From NCBI GenBank assembly GCA_020633205.1, contig JACKEB010000010.1:744001-808000 (forward strand): a DNA stretch of 64,000 nt, read 5' to 3'. The first letter of the stretch is position 1. The number at the start of each line of letters is the position of its first letter. The notes under the pieces were generated by a model. The model was given only the letters and a program-made list of their open reading frames with translations, ran no database searches and was not told the origin of the DNA. Both the position numbers and the translations under genes were made by a program. Of the stretch, positions 1 to 9,138 are shown in pieces. Source of the DNA: Polyangiaceae bacterium. GTDB taxonomy: Bacteria; Myxococcota_A; Polyangia; Polyangiales; Polyangiaceae.

Positions 1-1
1 G

Positions 2-574
2 CCGGACGCCACTGCGCAAAGCGGCAAGGCGGTGCTCGACGAGGTGTGGGGCCAAGACTGCATAGAACAGCGCACCCAGTGCGATGACCACATCGCTCTT
101 GCCGTGCTCGAAGTCTCGAAAGCGTTCGCGCGCGGAAATAGCTTCGCAAAGTCCATTGTGGTGGCGAAGGTGGCGATGGCGAACCCTGGGCTTGGCAAGG
201 CCAATCAGGAAGCGATCCTGCTGGCAGCAGACGCCTACTATCGGATTGGCATCGCGAGCATTGCTGCAAACTTCTACGCTAGATACTCGGGCACCAAAGA
301 TCTAAGAGCGAAGGCTCATTTACGGGGGTTCATGCTGAAGCTGGTGACACTGAGTCCCAGCGAAATCCACGGCGAGGCGCAGCGACTAGCCAGAGAACGC
401 GATATCCCCAAGGAAACACGTGACGCGCTGATCCAACTCGCGGAGTTGGCCAAGCCCCGCCGCTCGACTCAGGAGCCGAAAGCGGAAGCCGGCCCGCCTG
501 AGGTACTCAGCGTGGCAAGCGGCCTCTGGGCAATCCTCGAAACGCCCAGCTGGAGCCCTGCAAGCGGACGCTAG
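2..574 (+). CDS. 3' part of a helical-repeat (TPR-like) protein
   Basis: The frame is open to the left edge, so the start lies outside the window and at least 190 residues are visible. The first possible start inside is a GTG at position 32, but the codons before it read as protein, so I treat the gene as 5'-truncated by the window. The visible part has paired helices of TPR type: an Ala-rich helix around AVLEVSKAFARG, then AILLAADAYYRIG and ASIAANFYARY. The C-terminus is polar. No catalytic motif is seen. The gene converges on the downstream GTPase gene and the two stop codons overlap. A specific function cannot be given. Confidence 0.6.
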   Translation, partial: PDATAQSGKAVLDEVWGQDCIEQRTQCDDHIALAVLEVSKAFARGNSFAKSIVVAKVAMANPGLGKANQEAILLAADAYYRIGIASIAANFYARYSGTKDLRAKAHLRGFMLKLVTLSPSEIHGEAQRLARERDIPKETRDALIQLAELAKPRRSTQEPKAEAGPPEVLSVASGLWAILETPSWSPASGR

Positions 575-1890
575 CGCCCCCCGCCCATGCGCTTCTTCAG
601 CGACAAGCGCTTCTTGACCTTGGATTTGGCGGGGCGATTCTTGATGTCGGGCACGGCGGCTGAAGTTGCCTTGGCTGCCTTCTTCACCCGTGTATTTGGG
701 GGTGAGGCGCGCCCAGGCTTGCGTGGAGCCGCTCTACGGCCACCCTCGGTGGTAGCGCCCTCTGCCGCGCGCGCCCCTCGGCCCACAGAGTGCTTGCCCA
801 GCTTTTTTCCGCGCGGCTTTGATTCTCGCGGGTCGACACCATCACTCGCCTTCGCCCACGCCGCGGTGCGCCCCCGCAGCACCGGCTCGGGAGGCTTCGG
901 CAGGTTGAGGCGGCTTTCGTCGGTCCAGTCGAGGCTCACCTGGCCGAGCCTGCCCTGTCGCCAGTCGTGCAAGAAGACACGCGCAGCCTTCTCGCGGTCG
1001 AGTTCGCCACCCTTGAGCAGACAGCCTCGGCGCTTCCCGATCAGCTCCAGCAGCAAGTAGGTGTCGACGCCGCGCTGGCGCTCGAGCGCACCGACCACGT
1101 CGAACGCGCCGACTAGATCGAGGCTTTCGTCGGCGTTGGGAGATGTCTCCGAGACGTCCGCTTGCTTCGCGCGAGGAGCTTTCCTCCCCCCCGAACCCGA
1201 CTCGGAGTCCGCCTGCGCCTCGGACGGATCGATCTCGTATCGCTCGCGCAGTGCCTTGGGGTAACGCTCAGCCATCAGCCCGAGGCCGTACCGAGCGATG
1301 CTCTCCACATCGATCACCGCCTCGCGAATCGCTCCGCTGAGCGCGAGACGGGTAGCGCCTTCTTGGTCGTCCAGGCGCGGCCAGAGCACGCCGGGGGTGT
1401 CCATCACCAGCACGTCATCGCTGGCTTCGGTCTGCTGCTGACGCTGGGTGACCGCAGGGCGGTCCTCGACCGCAGCGACCTTTCTGCCCGCAAGGCCGTT
1501 CAGTAGGGTGCTCTTCCCCACGTTCGGGATACCCACGACCATGGCGTAAGTGGGGCGCCCAATTTTTCTACGCGGTAATGCGAGATTGCGGCAGGCTCCG
1601 AGGACACGCGCAGCGTCGCTCTTCTTGTTGCCAACAATCGCCAACGCGGCCTTGCCCTGGGAGTCGAAGTGCTCCAGCCAACGCGCGGTCTGCTCGGGGT
1701 CGGCGAGGTCGCTCTTTGCGAGCACGCGTAGCACTGGCACTCTACCGGCGAGGCGCTCGAGCATCGGGTTGCGGCTCGAACGTGGCAGACGGGCGTCGAG
1801 CACCTCGATCACTACGTCGGTGCGGCGCATGGCCTCGCGCATCTCGCGCCGGGCCTTGTTCATGTGCCCGGGGAACCAGTTGATTCTCAT
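571..1890 (-). CDS. ylqF: YlqF/RbgA-type circularly permuted ribosome-assembly GTPase
   Basis: The G motifs come in permuted order: G4 (AKSD, about residue 58), then G1 (GIPNVGKST, about 118), then G3 (DTPG, about 158). This order and the opening MRINWFPGHMNKA are signatures of the YlqF/RbgA family, which assists late assembly of the 50S ribosomal subunit in the cytoplasm. I start at the ATG at 1890 because MRINWFPGHM is the conserved N-terminus; the frame is open 18 codons further up. The protein has 439 residues against about 280 usual. The excess is a C-terminal extension rich in Lys, Arg and Ala, ending in basic clusters, probably an rRNA-binding tail. The family call is firm; the role of the tail is inference. 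Confidence 0.92.
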   Translation of the reverse strand: MRINWFPGHMNKARREMREAMRRTDVVIEVLDARLPRSSRNPMLERLAGRVPVLRVLAKSDLADPEQTARWLEHFDSQGKAALAIVGNKKSDAARVLGACRNLALPRRKIGRPTYAMVVGIPNVGKSTLLNGLAGRKVAAVEDRPAVTQRQQQTEASDDVLVMDTPGVLWPRLDDQEGATRLALSGAIREAVIDVESIARYGLGLMAERYPKALRERYEIDPSEAQADSESGSGGRKAPRAKQADVSETSPNADESLDLVGAFDVVGALERQRGVDTYLLLELIGKRRGCLLKGGELDREKAARVFLHDWRQGRLGQVSLDWTDESRLNLPKPPEPVLRGRTAAWAKASDGVDPRESKPRGKKLGKHSVGRGARAAEGATTEGGRRAAPRKPGRASPPNTRVKKAAKATSAAVPDIKNRPAKSKVKKRLSLKKRMGGGR

Positions 1891-1989
1891 GGTTGGCAGA
1901 TGCGTTCGTTGGCGAGGACGGTAACGACGGCCCCGCACAGCCAAAACTACGCGAGTTCGTCAGCAGGTCATTTCGATGACCGGCAGGCG

Positions 1990-2439
1990 CTAGTGAAGCA
2001 ACGGCGCCAAGCTACGCAAGCCAGATCGAACCGCGCGGCGCTCGAGCAGAGTTCCCCAACGGGAAATGTCGATCTCCTTGCGCGGGCGCGGCGCGAGCCA
2101 GCGGCTGAGCGCGGCAGATTCGATGTCGCTCAGATCGCCAAACTCGAGAGCCATGCCGAGGGTCGGAGCGCCCTGGACCCGCCGCTGGATGCGTTGAACT
2201 TGAGCAAAGACTTGAACCTCGTCACCGTGCCACCCCATCAGCGGGCGAAAGCAGAGGACCACGTCGTCGCCACGGTGGAGGGGCTCTTGCGTCTCGAGCC
2301 AGATCCCGACCCGACTCAGATCGGTGGCCCAGAAGAGCAATGGCTCGTCGCACTGGCTGGTGATCAGCTCACAAGGGAGTTCGACCTCGTGCCGCACGCC
2401 GCGGCGACAACCCTTTGAAATTGCTTGCTTCTGAGTCAC
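1990..2439 (-). CDS. PilZ domain protein
   Basis: A single PilZ domain fills the protein (149 residues). Visible motifs are RRGVRHEVEL near the N-terminus (the RxxxR di-GMP binding arm), DLSRVGIWLET (D/NxSxxG) and GMALEFGDLSD toward the end. PilZ proteins bind cyclic di-GMP and regulate motility, surface polysaccharide or transcription. The GTG at 2439 is chosen because an AGGAGG ribosome site (2445-2450) lies five bases upstream; the open frame continues 30 codons further. The gene is divergent from the STAS-like gene at 2537. A fuller target cannot be read from the sequence. Confidence 0.82.
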   Translation of the reverse strand: MTQKQAISKGCRRGVRHEVELPCELITSQCDEPLLFWATDLSRVGIWLETQEPLHRGDDVVLCFRPLMGWHGDEVQVFAQVQRIQRRVQGAPTLGMALEFGDLSDIESAALSRWLAPRPRKEIDISRWGTLLERRAVRSGLRSLAPLLH

Positions 2440-2536
2440 ATCTGCCTCCTGTGCGCACACTATACTACATACACCTACCCAAGCAGAAGATTCGCGTTGG
2501 CTTGTCGCTGCGGCTGGGTTCGGTACCAATCAACCC

Positions 2537-2923
2537 GTGGAGGAAGAACCTGGAGTCTACGTAGTGCCCGAGCCGGGGACGCGCGTATTGCGCGTGGTTC
2601 GCAACCCAGTGCCTTACTCGAGCGTGACCGAGCTCGTGCGGGTGCTCGACGAGATCGATCACCAACTCGCGAGCGTGGATCGAGGCAGCCACGCGCTGCT
2701 CATCGACATGCGTCGCGTCCAGGGCAGGAGTGAGCCGGAGTTCGAAGCTGCCTTCCGCCACTGGCGGCTGCGTCTGATCAAAGGCTTCGCCAAAGTGGCG
2801 GTGCTGCTCGAGACCGAGCTCGGCGCTGCCCAAGCTCAACGCTACATTCAACAGGACCAAGTGGCGACCCGCGTCTTTCTCGACGAGGCGGACGCACTGC
2901 GCTGGCTCGAGACTCCGACATGA
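2537..2923 (+). CDS. SpoIIAA/STAS-like small protein
   Basis: This 128-residue soluble protein has an alternating beta/alpha pattern. A central strand HALLIDMRRVQGRSEP is followed by a helix (FEAAFRHWRLRLI) and another strand FAKVAVLLET. It resembles SpoIIAA-like or STAS-like folds, which carry regulatory interactions, but no phosphorylatable Ser is placed with certainty. It starts with GTG at 2537. Its stop overlaps the ATG of the SMP-30 lipoprotein gene (ATGA at 2920-2923), so the two genes are probably translationally coupled. The fold call is tentative. Confidence 0.55.
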   Translation: MEEEPGVYVVPEPGTRVLRVVRNPVPYSSVTELVRVLDEIDHQLASVDRGSHALLIDMRRVQGRSEPEFEAAFRHWRLRLIKGFAKVAVLLETELGAAQAQRYIQQDQVATRVFLDEADALRWLETPT

Positions 2924-4077
2924 ATAAATTTCCGCATGGTTTTTTGGTCTGTGGTCTAGGTTGCACGCTCGCCCTGACCGCCTGCTCTAGCGACTCCGAC
3001 TCGGGTGGCGGGAGCACTGGGGGCGGGAGCAGCGGTGGAGCCGCAGGTGTGAGCGGCGGTGGCGCAGGCGGCAGCGCCGCGGGCGGCAGCGGCGGCTCCA
3101 GCGCAGGTACGACGAGCAGCGGTGGCACCAGCACTGGTGGGAGCGCTGGCAGCGGCGGCGCGGGTGGAGCAGGCGGCAGCGCTGGCAGCACCTCGACGAC
3201 GATCTGCGATCCGAACGCCAGCTACGGTTCACCGCTGCCGAACGACAAGACCGCTCAGCTCGTGGCTGGTGGATATCACTTCCTCGAAGGGCCGGTGTGG
3301 TCGACGGAGCTCAGCGTGCTGTTCTTCAGCGACATCAACTTCGGCGCAGCGGATTCGAACGGCGTGCCGCCGTCCATCATCTATCGGCTGCCAGCTGGCT
3401 CGAGCTCGCCCGAAGTGTTCATCGACACCATCGGTTGCAACGGCAACGCGATCGATCAAAACGGCTTCCTCGTTTCGTGTACTCACGACACGAGGAGCGT
3501 GTCCCGTATCGATCCCGTGACCAAACAGCGCACGCTGATTGCCGACAAGTTCGAAGGAAAGGCGTTCAACTCCCCGAACGACGCCATTGTGCGTAGCGAT
3601 GGCACCATCTATTTCACCGACCCCAGTTGGCAACTTGGAACGCGACCGGCTGAAATCGGCTTCAAGGGCGTGTACCGCATCGATCCACAAGGAAACGTCA
3701 CTCTGGTCAGCCAAGGCCTGATGAGCCCGAACGGTGCGGCCCTCTCCCCCGATGAGCAACTGCTCTATGTCGCGGACGACAACACCGGGAACGTACACCG
3801 TTTCGACGTGGCGAGTGACGGGACGACCAGCGGCGGCAGCGTGTTCGTGAACGTGAGCGGCGCCGACGGGATGGCGGTGGACTGCGCTGGCAACCTATAC
3901 GTCACCGCCCAAGGTGGCGTTCGTGTATTTGAACCAAGCGGCAATGAACTCGGCACGATCAGCGTCGGGGAGAAGCCCGCGAACACCACCTTCGGCGGGG
4001 TCGATCACACCCGGCTGTTCGTGACGGCTCAAACTGGTCTGTACGCGATCGACCTGCTCGTGCCCGGCCTCTCCTGA
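2920..4077 (+). CDS. SMP-30/gluconolactonase-like lipoprotein
   Basis: A type II signal peptide ends in LTAC (Cys22). A Gly/Ser/Ala linker of about 65 residues follows, then a six-bladed beta-propeller of the SMP-30/gluconolactonase/LRE type. Propeller motifs include FLEGPVW near the start of the domain, NSPNDAIVRSDGTIYFTDPSW (metal-site region with Asn and Asp), SPNGAALSPDEQLLYVAD and ADGMAVDCAGNLYVT. Such enzymes hydrolyse sugar lactones or related esters with a divalent metal. This copy should be anchored in the envelope. The substrate is unknown. The linker is typical of Myxococcota lipoproteins. Confidence 0.85.
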   Translation: MNKFPHGFLVCGLGCTLALTACSSDSDSGGGSTGGGSSGGAAGVSGGGAGGSAAGGSGGSSAGTTSSGGTSTGGSAGSGGAGGAGGSAGSTSTTICDPNASYGSPLPNDKTAQLVAGGYHFLEGPVWSTELSVLFFSDINFGAADSNGVPPSIIYRLPAGSSSPEVFIDTIGCNGNAIDQNGFLVSCTHDTRSVSRIDPVTKQRTLIADKFEGKAFNSPNDAIVRSDGTIYFTDPSWQLGTRPAEIGFKGVYRIDPQGNVTLVSQGLMSPNGAALSPDEQLLYVADDNTGNVHRFDVASDGTTSGGSVFVNVSGADGMAVDCAGNLYVTAQGGVRVFEPSGNELGTISVGEKPANTTFGGVDHTRLFVTAQTGLYAIDLLVPGLS

Positions 4078-4084
4078 CTCACGC

Positions 4085-4726
4085 TTAGCTCGGCGGCTCG
4101 AGCGTTTGCACCAAGAGCCGGGCGAGCCAGCGCCTGAAACGCGCTGGTGCGTCCGGGTCGTCGCCGAGCCCCGCGCTTTGGCGCAACGACGCGCCGATCA
4201 GCGCCTCCCCCATGATCGCGTGGGTCGCTAGCACACAAGTGAAGAGGCTATCCTCGAAGTCCGGTGGTTTGGTTCCTGGAGGCAATGACTCGAGCCGCCT
4301 CGCGTGCACTACTTCCGCGACGAGGCGCATGCGATCCTTGTCCACCGCGTCGACCACACCGCTCAGGTTGAGCCAGGCGATGATTCGGGCATGCCCAGCG
4401 GTCTCGAGGGTCTCCGCCATCGCATTCAAGATCTCAACGCTCGATGCCTCACTGGCCTCGGCGTGACTCAACACGTCGAAGAGCTCCAAGTGGAGGCGCT
4501 CGAGTGCCTCTTGCACCACAGCAGCCAAGAGCTCCTCACGGCTTCCGAAGTGGTGGAGGATCGCTGGATGGCTCACCCCGACATCGCGTGCGATGTCGGC
4601 TAGCCGGATGCTCGCCGGCCCGGCGTCGCGCAGGCGCTCCACCGCGGCCTCCAAGATGGCTTGTCTAGCCTCCTCGGCCGTCCGCCGAATCCGTTTCTTG
4701 CCGTCCTTCTTCTTGCTCTCGCCCAA
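4085..4726 (-). CDS. TetR-family transcriptional repressor
   Basis: The N-terminal TetR DNA-binding domain is clear: ARQAILEAAVERLRDAG, then IRLADIARDVGVSHPAILHHFGSREELLAAVV (helix-turn-helix, residues about 18-65). The C-terminal ligand domain is unassigned. The gene is divergent from the Coq4-like gene, and a 24-bp imperfect palindrome sits between them at 4762-4785, so it probably represses both itself and that gene. A highly charged lysine-rich stretch (KKKDGKKRIRR) precedes the domain. The effector is unknown. Confidence 0.9.
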   Translation of the reverse strand: MGESKKKDGKKRIRRTAEEARQAILEAAVERLRDAGPASIRLADIARDVGVSHPAILHHFGSREELLAAVVQEALERLHLELFDVLSHAEASEASSVEILNAMAETLETAGHARIIAWLNLSGVVDAVDKDRMRLVAEVVHARRLESLPPGTKPPDFEDSLFTCVLATHAIMGEALIGASLRQSAGLGDDPDAPARFRRWLARLLVQTLEPPS

Positions 4727-4761
4727 ATCGTCGGCCCCCTATTGACACTTCTGTAGATAGC

Positions 4762-4785
4762 GCTACTTACAGTACTGTAACTAGC
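4762..4785. promoter_or_regulatory. Palindromic operator between tetR-like and coq4-like genes
   Basis: The core TTACAGT/ACTGTAA (4767-4780) is a perfect 14-bp palindrome. It extends outward with arms GCTA and TAGC, separated from the core by one mismatched C/C pair, giving 24 bp in all. It lies 36 bp before the TetR start and 53 bp before the Coq4 start, in a locally AT-rich stretch. Length and symmetry match TetR dimer operators. Assignment to this repressor is inference from position. Confidence 0.75.
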
Positions 4786-4837
4786 AAACGCGCTATCCTC
4801 GAGGCGGTCAACCCCGTGCGATAGCAGAGGTGGTTCG

Positions 4838-5653
4838 ATGCAACAGCCAGCGGAAATCAACAACCCGATTCGACTGAGGGACGCTGCCCGCGCAATGCGC
4901 GGACTGCTCAAAGACCCTGACAACACCCGCTTGGTCTTCGAGATCATCGAGGCGCTGAGCGGAAACACCGGCCAGCGGCTGCTCAAACGCATTCGCCGCT
5001 CCGCCACTGGGAATCGTCTACTCAGCGAGAACAGCGAAGTGCTGCCCCTGCTGAGGGACCGCGCGTACCTCGAGGGCCTCCCGGAAGGCAGCCTGGGACA
5101 GGCGTACCTGGCGTTCCTCGACAGCGAGGGGATCACCGCCGCGGGTCTGGTCGAGGCGAGTGAAACGGGACGTGAGCTACCGGACACGGACCTCGCTCGC
5201 GAGCTGTTGTGGCTGCACCATCGGCTGCGGGACACCCACGACCTCTGGCACACCGTCACCGGCTACCAGGGAGATCTGGTCGGCGAAGGCGCACTGCTGG
5301 CGTTCTCCTTTGCCCAGACTCGTAACCCTGGCGTCGGTTTCATCGTGGCGTCCGGGTTGCTCGCGGGCCCCTGGATGCGTGGCGCGGGTCATGAGCCGCT
5401 GCGCTACCCCGACGGCAGCCTCGCCCCGAATCCTCGCGTCGTGATCCTCAAGGGGCTGCTGCGAGGCCTGCGCGCCGCTTTTTTCCCCGCGGTACCATGG
5501 GAGGAGCTACTAGCTCGCCCGCTAAGCGACGTGCGTCGCGAACTCGGCGTAAGCGAGCCACCTCGCTACCAAACGGTGCGCAGCAACGAGATCGATTTGG
5601 CCACCGGCACGCGTCGCGCCATGACCGACGTCATGGCGCAGGCTGCCGAATGA
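4838..5653 (+). CDS. Coq4-family protein
   Basis: This 271-residue protein carries the Coq4 metal motif HDxxH-x11-E exactly, in HDLWHTVTGYQGDLVGE (about residues 134-150). The flanking hydrophobic helices (LLAFSFAQTRNPGVGFIVASGLL) are also Coq4-like. In eukaryotes and some proteobacteria Coq4 acts in coenzyme Q synthesis on the ring C1 position. An AGAGGT-type ribosome site precedes the ATG at 4838. Control by the divergent TetR repressor is likely. If the host uses menaquinone, as many myxobacteria do, this copy may act on another lipid quinone or isoprenoid, so no gene name is given. Confidence 0.85.
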   Translation: MQQPAEINNPIRLRDAARAMRGLLKDPDNTRLVFEIIEALSGNTGQRLLKRIRRSATGNRLLSENSEVLPLLRDRAYLEGLPEGSLGQAYLAFLDSEGITAAGLVEASETGRELPDTDLARELLWLHHRLRDTHDLWHTVTGYQGDLVGEGALLAFSFAQTRNPGVGFIVASGLLAGPWMRGAGHEPLRYPDGSLAPNPRVVILKGLLRGLRAAFFPAVPWEELLARPLSDVRRELGVSEPPRYQTVRSNEIDLATGTRRAMTDVMAQAAE

Positions 5654-5656
5654 GCT

Positions 5657-7792
5657 TCAAAACTTGACGGCGACGACCTGAGTCTGCCCCGCGCCGACCC
5701 TCACCGAGCGCGCCTTGCGCCCGGTTGGGGAGATGAACACCACGTTGTGACTCCCCGGGGAAACCTTGACGATCTTCGGGGTGCTGCCCAGAGGGCGGCC
5801 GTCGACGACCACGTTGGCGATCGGGATGGAGGAGATCCGTAGCGTGGCGTTGCCGGTGGGCGCCGCAGGTTTGGTGGTTCCTGGTAGGCTTGCGCTGACC
5901 GGCCTGGGCGCCGCGGCAGCGCTCTTCGTGGCGCTCGCCTTTGCTTCCGCGGGCTTGGAGTCACTCTCAGGCTCCTTCGCCTGCTGCTCTTCGTTCTTCG
6001 CGAGTTCCTCGGCCTTCTCGGCGTCTTCCGCGGGCTTCTCGGCCTTGTCAGCGACTGCCGGCGCGTCCGGAACCATGTCTACGCGAAGCACCGCCTCCTC
6101 GCCGGCAACGACACTCACAGCGAGATCGGTTGTCGCCTTGAAGCCAGGCGCGGACACGCGCACGAAGTGGGGTCCTGGATCGAGGTCTTTGACTCGACAT
6201 GGCGAGGTCTCACAGCGGTTCTGCCCGTCGATCAGCACCTTGGGCATCGCGACCGAGGACTGACCAGGGCCGGCGACGGTAACGATCAGCTCGCCCTCTC
6301 CCCCTCCTGCAAGGCCGGTCTTCGGAATCAAGAAGAGCAGGCCAACAACGGCAGCGAGGCCAAGGACGCCTGCGGCGATCCAGCCACCCATGCTGCGCTG
6401 ACGCATCGGCGGGAGCGTGATCTGCTCAGCCGCTACAGGCGCCAAGCTGGTCTGGTGGGGTGGCGGCTGAGAGTGGTGATCCTGGATTTGGAACGAGGGA
6501 GCTCGCGGGGCCATCGGGACCGGCGGCAGCCCACTCTGGGCGGCGGCGTCCGCTGGCGGATAGTGGACCGCTGCGGCGTCGACGACGCGCGTGGGTGCGT
6601 CGTCCGCCTCATCGTAGTCGTCCAGGGGCATGATGGGCTGCAGCGCGGGCGCTGCTTCCTCCGCGGGAGCCGGGGCAGCGCCCACCGGACCCAGGCCGAG
6701 CTGAGTTTTCATCCCGGCCCGCGGCGCCGCCGGCGGAGGCAATGGAGCCACCTGAGGTGCTGCAGCGGACGGCGGAGCCATCGGCGGCGCAGGCAGGTTT
6801 GGTAGCAGGAGCGTGCCTGTGCCTGGGGGTCGCGGCGCGGGTTGTTCCAGCGTGGGCGCCTCGAACTCGCTGGTAGGCAGCTCGCGCGTTGGAGCGTCCC
6901 AAACGCCAAAATCGTCGTCAGCTGCGCGCGCGCGAGCAGTTTCCTCGAGGAACTCCCTGGAGGCCTCGTCGATTTGGGCGCGAGTCTCCGGACCAGGACC
7001 GGAGGTGAGCGACGGGCCAGACACCATGGGCGCCGAGGCCTGAGGTGCGCTGACCGCCTGGGGCGCGGACATCACCGAGGTCGGTGTCGCGACCGGTGCG
7101 GGGGGCACAGCGACCGGGGCCGACGCGGCCATTGGTTGAGTGGCGACCGGCGCGCTGGGCGCGGGCGCCGCCGTAGGAACCGTCGCTGGGGCGCTAGGTG
7201 AAGCTTGCTCCGGCGAGCTAACGTTTCCTGACGGAACCGGAACCATGACTTGAGTGGGTGCACTGGGCGGCTCAGCCTTGGGGGCGCTCGGCGGCGCAGC
7301 GGCTGGGGCGCTGGCAGCTGGGCTGCTCACCGCGTCCACCTCGACCGCGATCTCGAGTTCCTGGGCGCGCTTACTAGGCGGCGGCGGAGCACTCCTGGGT
7401 AGCTGGGCACCACGCATGCTTGGCGGAGGCGGCGCGGCGCTACGCTTGCTTGGTGGAGGCGGCGCGGAACCTCCAGCCCGCAAGCTGGGCGGCGGTGGTG
7501 TACTGCGGGAGATGGGCCCCGTGCGAATCGAAGGCGGAGGCGCAGGAGCGCCAGCTTCACCGGGGCGCGGAGGGCGCGGGGGGCGCTTGGAGACGGGTCC
7601 TCCGGTCGTGCTCAGCTTTCCGCTCGGCGGGGCCGGCGGAGGCGCCTTCGGCTTGGGGGCGTTCCCGAGGAGCATCTGAGCTGCGTCCGCGCTCGAACTG
7701 CGTGACGCGCCGGGACTCGACTCACGCGGCTTGAGATTGGAAAACAGTTCATCGTTAGACGCAGAGCCGAGATCACTCATCGTTCGATCCAT
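5657..7792 (-). CDS. Proline-rich single-pass membrane protein with PEGA domains
   Basis: Roughly the first 460 residues are low-complexity Pro/Ala/Ser with repeated PPPPS-KR/MR motifs, interrupted by acidic patches. One transmembrane segment follows (GGWIAAGVLGLAAVVGLLFLI). The remainder carries two PEGA-type domains, one around ELIVTVAGPGQSSVAMPKVLIDGQ and one at the end (ATLRISSIPIANVVVDGRPLG), separated by a charged Glu/Lys/Ala segment. PEGA domains are surface beta-sandwich modules. The domain order suggests a cytoplasmic disordered N-terminus and an exported C-terminus. ATG codons at 7792 and 7780 are both possible starts; neither has a strong ribosome site. The role is unknown. Confidence 0.8.
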   Translation of the reverse strand: MDRTMSDLGSASNDELFSNLKPRESSPGASRSSSADAAQMLLGNAPKPKAPPPAPPSGKLSTTGGPVSKRPPRPPRPGEAGAPAPPPSIRTGPISRSTPPPPSLRAGGSAPPPPSKRSAAPPPPSMRGAQLPRSAPPPPSKRAQELEIAVEVDAVSSPAASAPAAAPPSAPKAEPPSAPTQVMVPVPSGNVSSPEQASPSAPATVPTAAPAPSAPVATQPMAASAPVAVPPAPVATPTSVMSAPQAVSAPQASAPMVSGPSLTSGPGPETRAQIDEASREFLEETARARAADDDFGVWDAPTRELPTSEFEAPTLEQPAPRPPGTGTLLLPNLPAPPMAPPSAAAPQVAPLPPPAAPRAGMKTQLGLGPVGAAPAPAEEAAPALQPIMPLDDYDEADDAPTRVVDAAAVHYPPADAAAQSGLPPVPMAPRAPSFQIQDHHSQPPPHQTSLAPVAAEQITLPPMRQRSMGGWIAAGVLGLAAVVGLLFLIPKTGLAGGGEGELIVTVAGPGQSSVAMPKVLIDGQNRCETSPCRVKDLDPGPHFVRVSAPGFKATTDLAVSVVAGEEAVLRVDMVPDAPAVADKAEKPAEDAEKAEELAKNEEQQAKEPESDSKPAEAKASATKSAAAAPRPVSASLPGTTKPAAPTGNATLRISSIPIANVVVDGRPLGSTPKIVKVSPGSHNVVFISPTGRKARSVRVGAGQTQVVAVKF

Positions 7793-8157
7793 TCCGCCGA
7801 GGGGCGCTCAATGACCAGTGTCGAGGGTACGACTCGCGCGAGAGCTCGACGCATCGCGCGACTGCTCCGTACTCGAAGGTGGCAACTTCACCGTCGACGG
7901 AGTTGGACTCACCAGGTCTTACAGCATCCCCGACCGGCGACCAGTAGGGAAGCGCCACGAAAGGGCCGGTTTTTAGCCACGCGGCAAGGTTGCAACACCA
8001 AACAGACGTTTTTCATGCGCTATCGTGCGGATGCACGCGCCAGAGCCCGGAGTGGGCTACGGCAACGTTGGTGCAGCTCGCGCGCGATGCACGCCGACGC
8101 AATGCCCCCATTGCCGCGAAGTTCAAGCCGCGAAACGGACGTGATATCCGATCACGC
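7793..8157. other. Divergent intergenic region
   Basis: These 365 bases separate the leftward PEGA gene from the rightward coiled-coil lipoprotein gene and must hold both promoters. Open frames here have no recognisable protein character. I see no strong -35/-10 pair, no long palindrome and no RNA gene. The frame of the downstream lipoprotein is open from 7990, but the residues before 8158 do not look like part of an exported protein. Confidence 0.4.
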
Positions 8158-9126
8158 GTGACCCGAAATCTTTACGTTTCAACGACTCACAATCAGCGCG
8201 GCAAGCGAACACCTGCACGTTTGCTGCGTGTTGGCGCAGTGGTGCTCACCCTGAGCTTGCTGTCTCTGGGCTGCAACAAGGAACAGAAGGGCTCGACCCT
8301 CCCGAGTTCTGCAAACCAGCCGCGCTACGCACTGGATCAGCCCTCGAAACTCCACGAGGCGCAGAACGTGCTGGATGAGCGAGAACGTGCCTCGCGCGAG
8401 GCGTTCGGCAAGTTCTCCGAGTACCCCGGCAAGCTGAAGCCGGAGAACCACGAGAAGGCCAAGGAGATCCTGCAAGCCGCCGCCGAGGAAGGCAAAAGTC
8501 AGGACTACGCCAAGGCGGCCTACGAGACTGAGCTCATCGAGAAGTATTTCGATGAGGAAAAACAGAACTTTCAGCAGAAGGTTGGCGGCGCCGCCCAGTA
8601 CACAGCCAAGCAAGCCGGGTGCAAAGCGGACGTGGCTTCTGCCACGGTGCACGCGTTGAACAAGCACGTGGAAAAGTCGCTGGAGGAGCGCTTGGACCGC
8701 CACAGCGAAGCCCAGCGCATCATCGACGAGAACGAAAAGGCGCTGAAGGAAGACCGCGACACGCTCAAGGAGCAGGCGCGGGAGCTCAGCCGCACGAGCT
8801 ACCTGGTCTACGTCGCTGCACCGCTCGCAAACGCGGACATCGAGGCCAAGCTAGCTGAAGCGGATCAGGTTGCGAGTACCCTCGACGCCAGCGAGAAGGC
8901 GTACACCAAGCGGTCCGAGGACACCTCCCTCGATGAATCCGAGCGGAAACTCGCCCAAGAGCGCGCGATCGAAGCCCGCGAAGCCAAGGCGCTGCTCGAG
9001 ACTGAGAAGCAAGCCGCGACGGAGAAGCTCAAGACCGTCGACGAGCGGTTGAAGAAGCTCACGGAAGAGTATGAACAGGCACTCCAGCAGCTTTGGGACG
9101 GGCTCGCTGGAACACCGAAGAGCTAG
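8158..9126 (+). CDS. Coiled-coil lipoprotein of unknown function
   Basis: The GTG at 8158 gives a basic N-region, a hydrophobic core and lipobox SLGC (about residue 38), which fits a type II signal; the open frame reaches back to 7990. Most of the mature protein is long charged helix rich in Glu, Lys, Ala and Arg (for example EKSLEERLDRHSEAQRIIDENEKAL and the final AATEKLKTVDERLKKLTEEYEQAL), predicting coiled coils. There is no enzymatic motif. It probably acts as a periplasmic structural or scaffolding lipoprotein; this is inference from shape only. Confidence 0.7.
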   Translation: MTRNLYVSTTHNQRGKRTPARLLRVGAVVLTLSLLSLGCNKEQKGSTLPSSANQPRYALDQPSKLHEAQNVLDERERASREAFGKFSEYPGKLKPENHEKAKEILQAAAEEGKSQDYAKAAYETELIEKYFDEEKQNFQQKVGGAAQYTAKQAGCKADVASATVHALNKHVEKSLEERLDRHSEAQRIIDENEKALKEDRDTLKEQARELSRTSYLVYVAAPLANADIEAKLAEADQVASTLDASEKAYTKRSEDTSLDESERKLAQERAIEAREAKALLETEKQAATEKLKTVDERLKKLTEEYEQALQQLWDGLAGTPKS

Positions 9127-9138
9127 GCCTCTAGCAGC

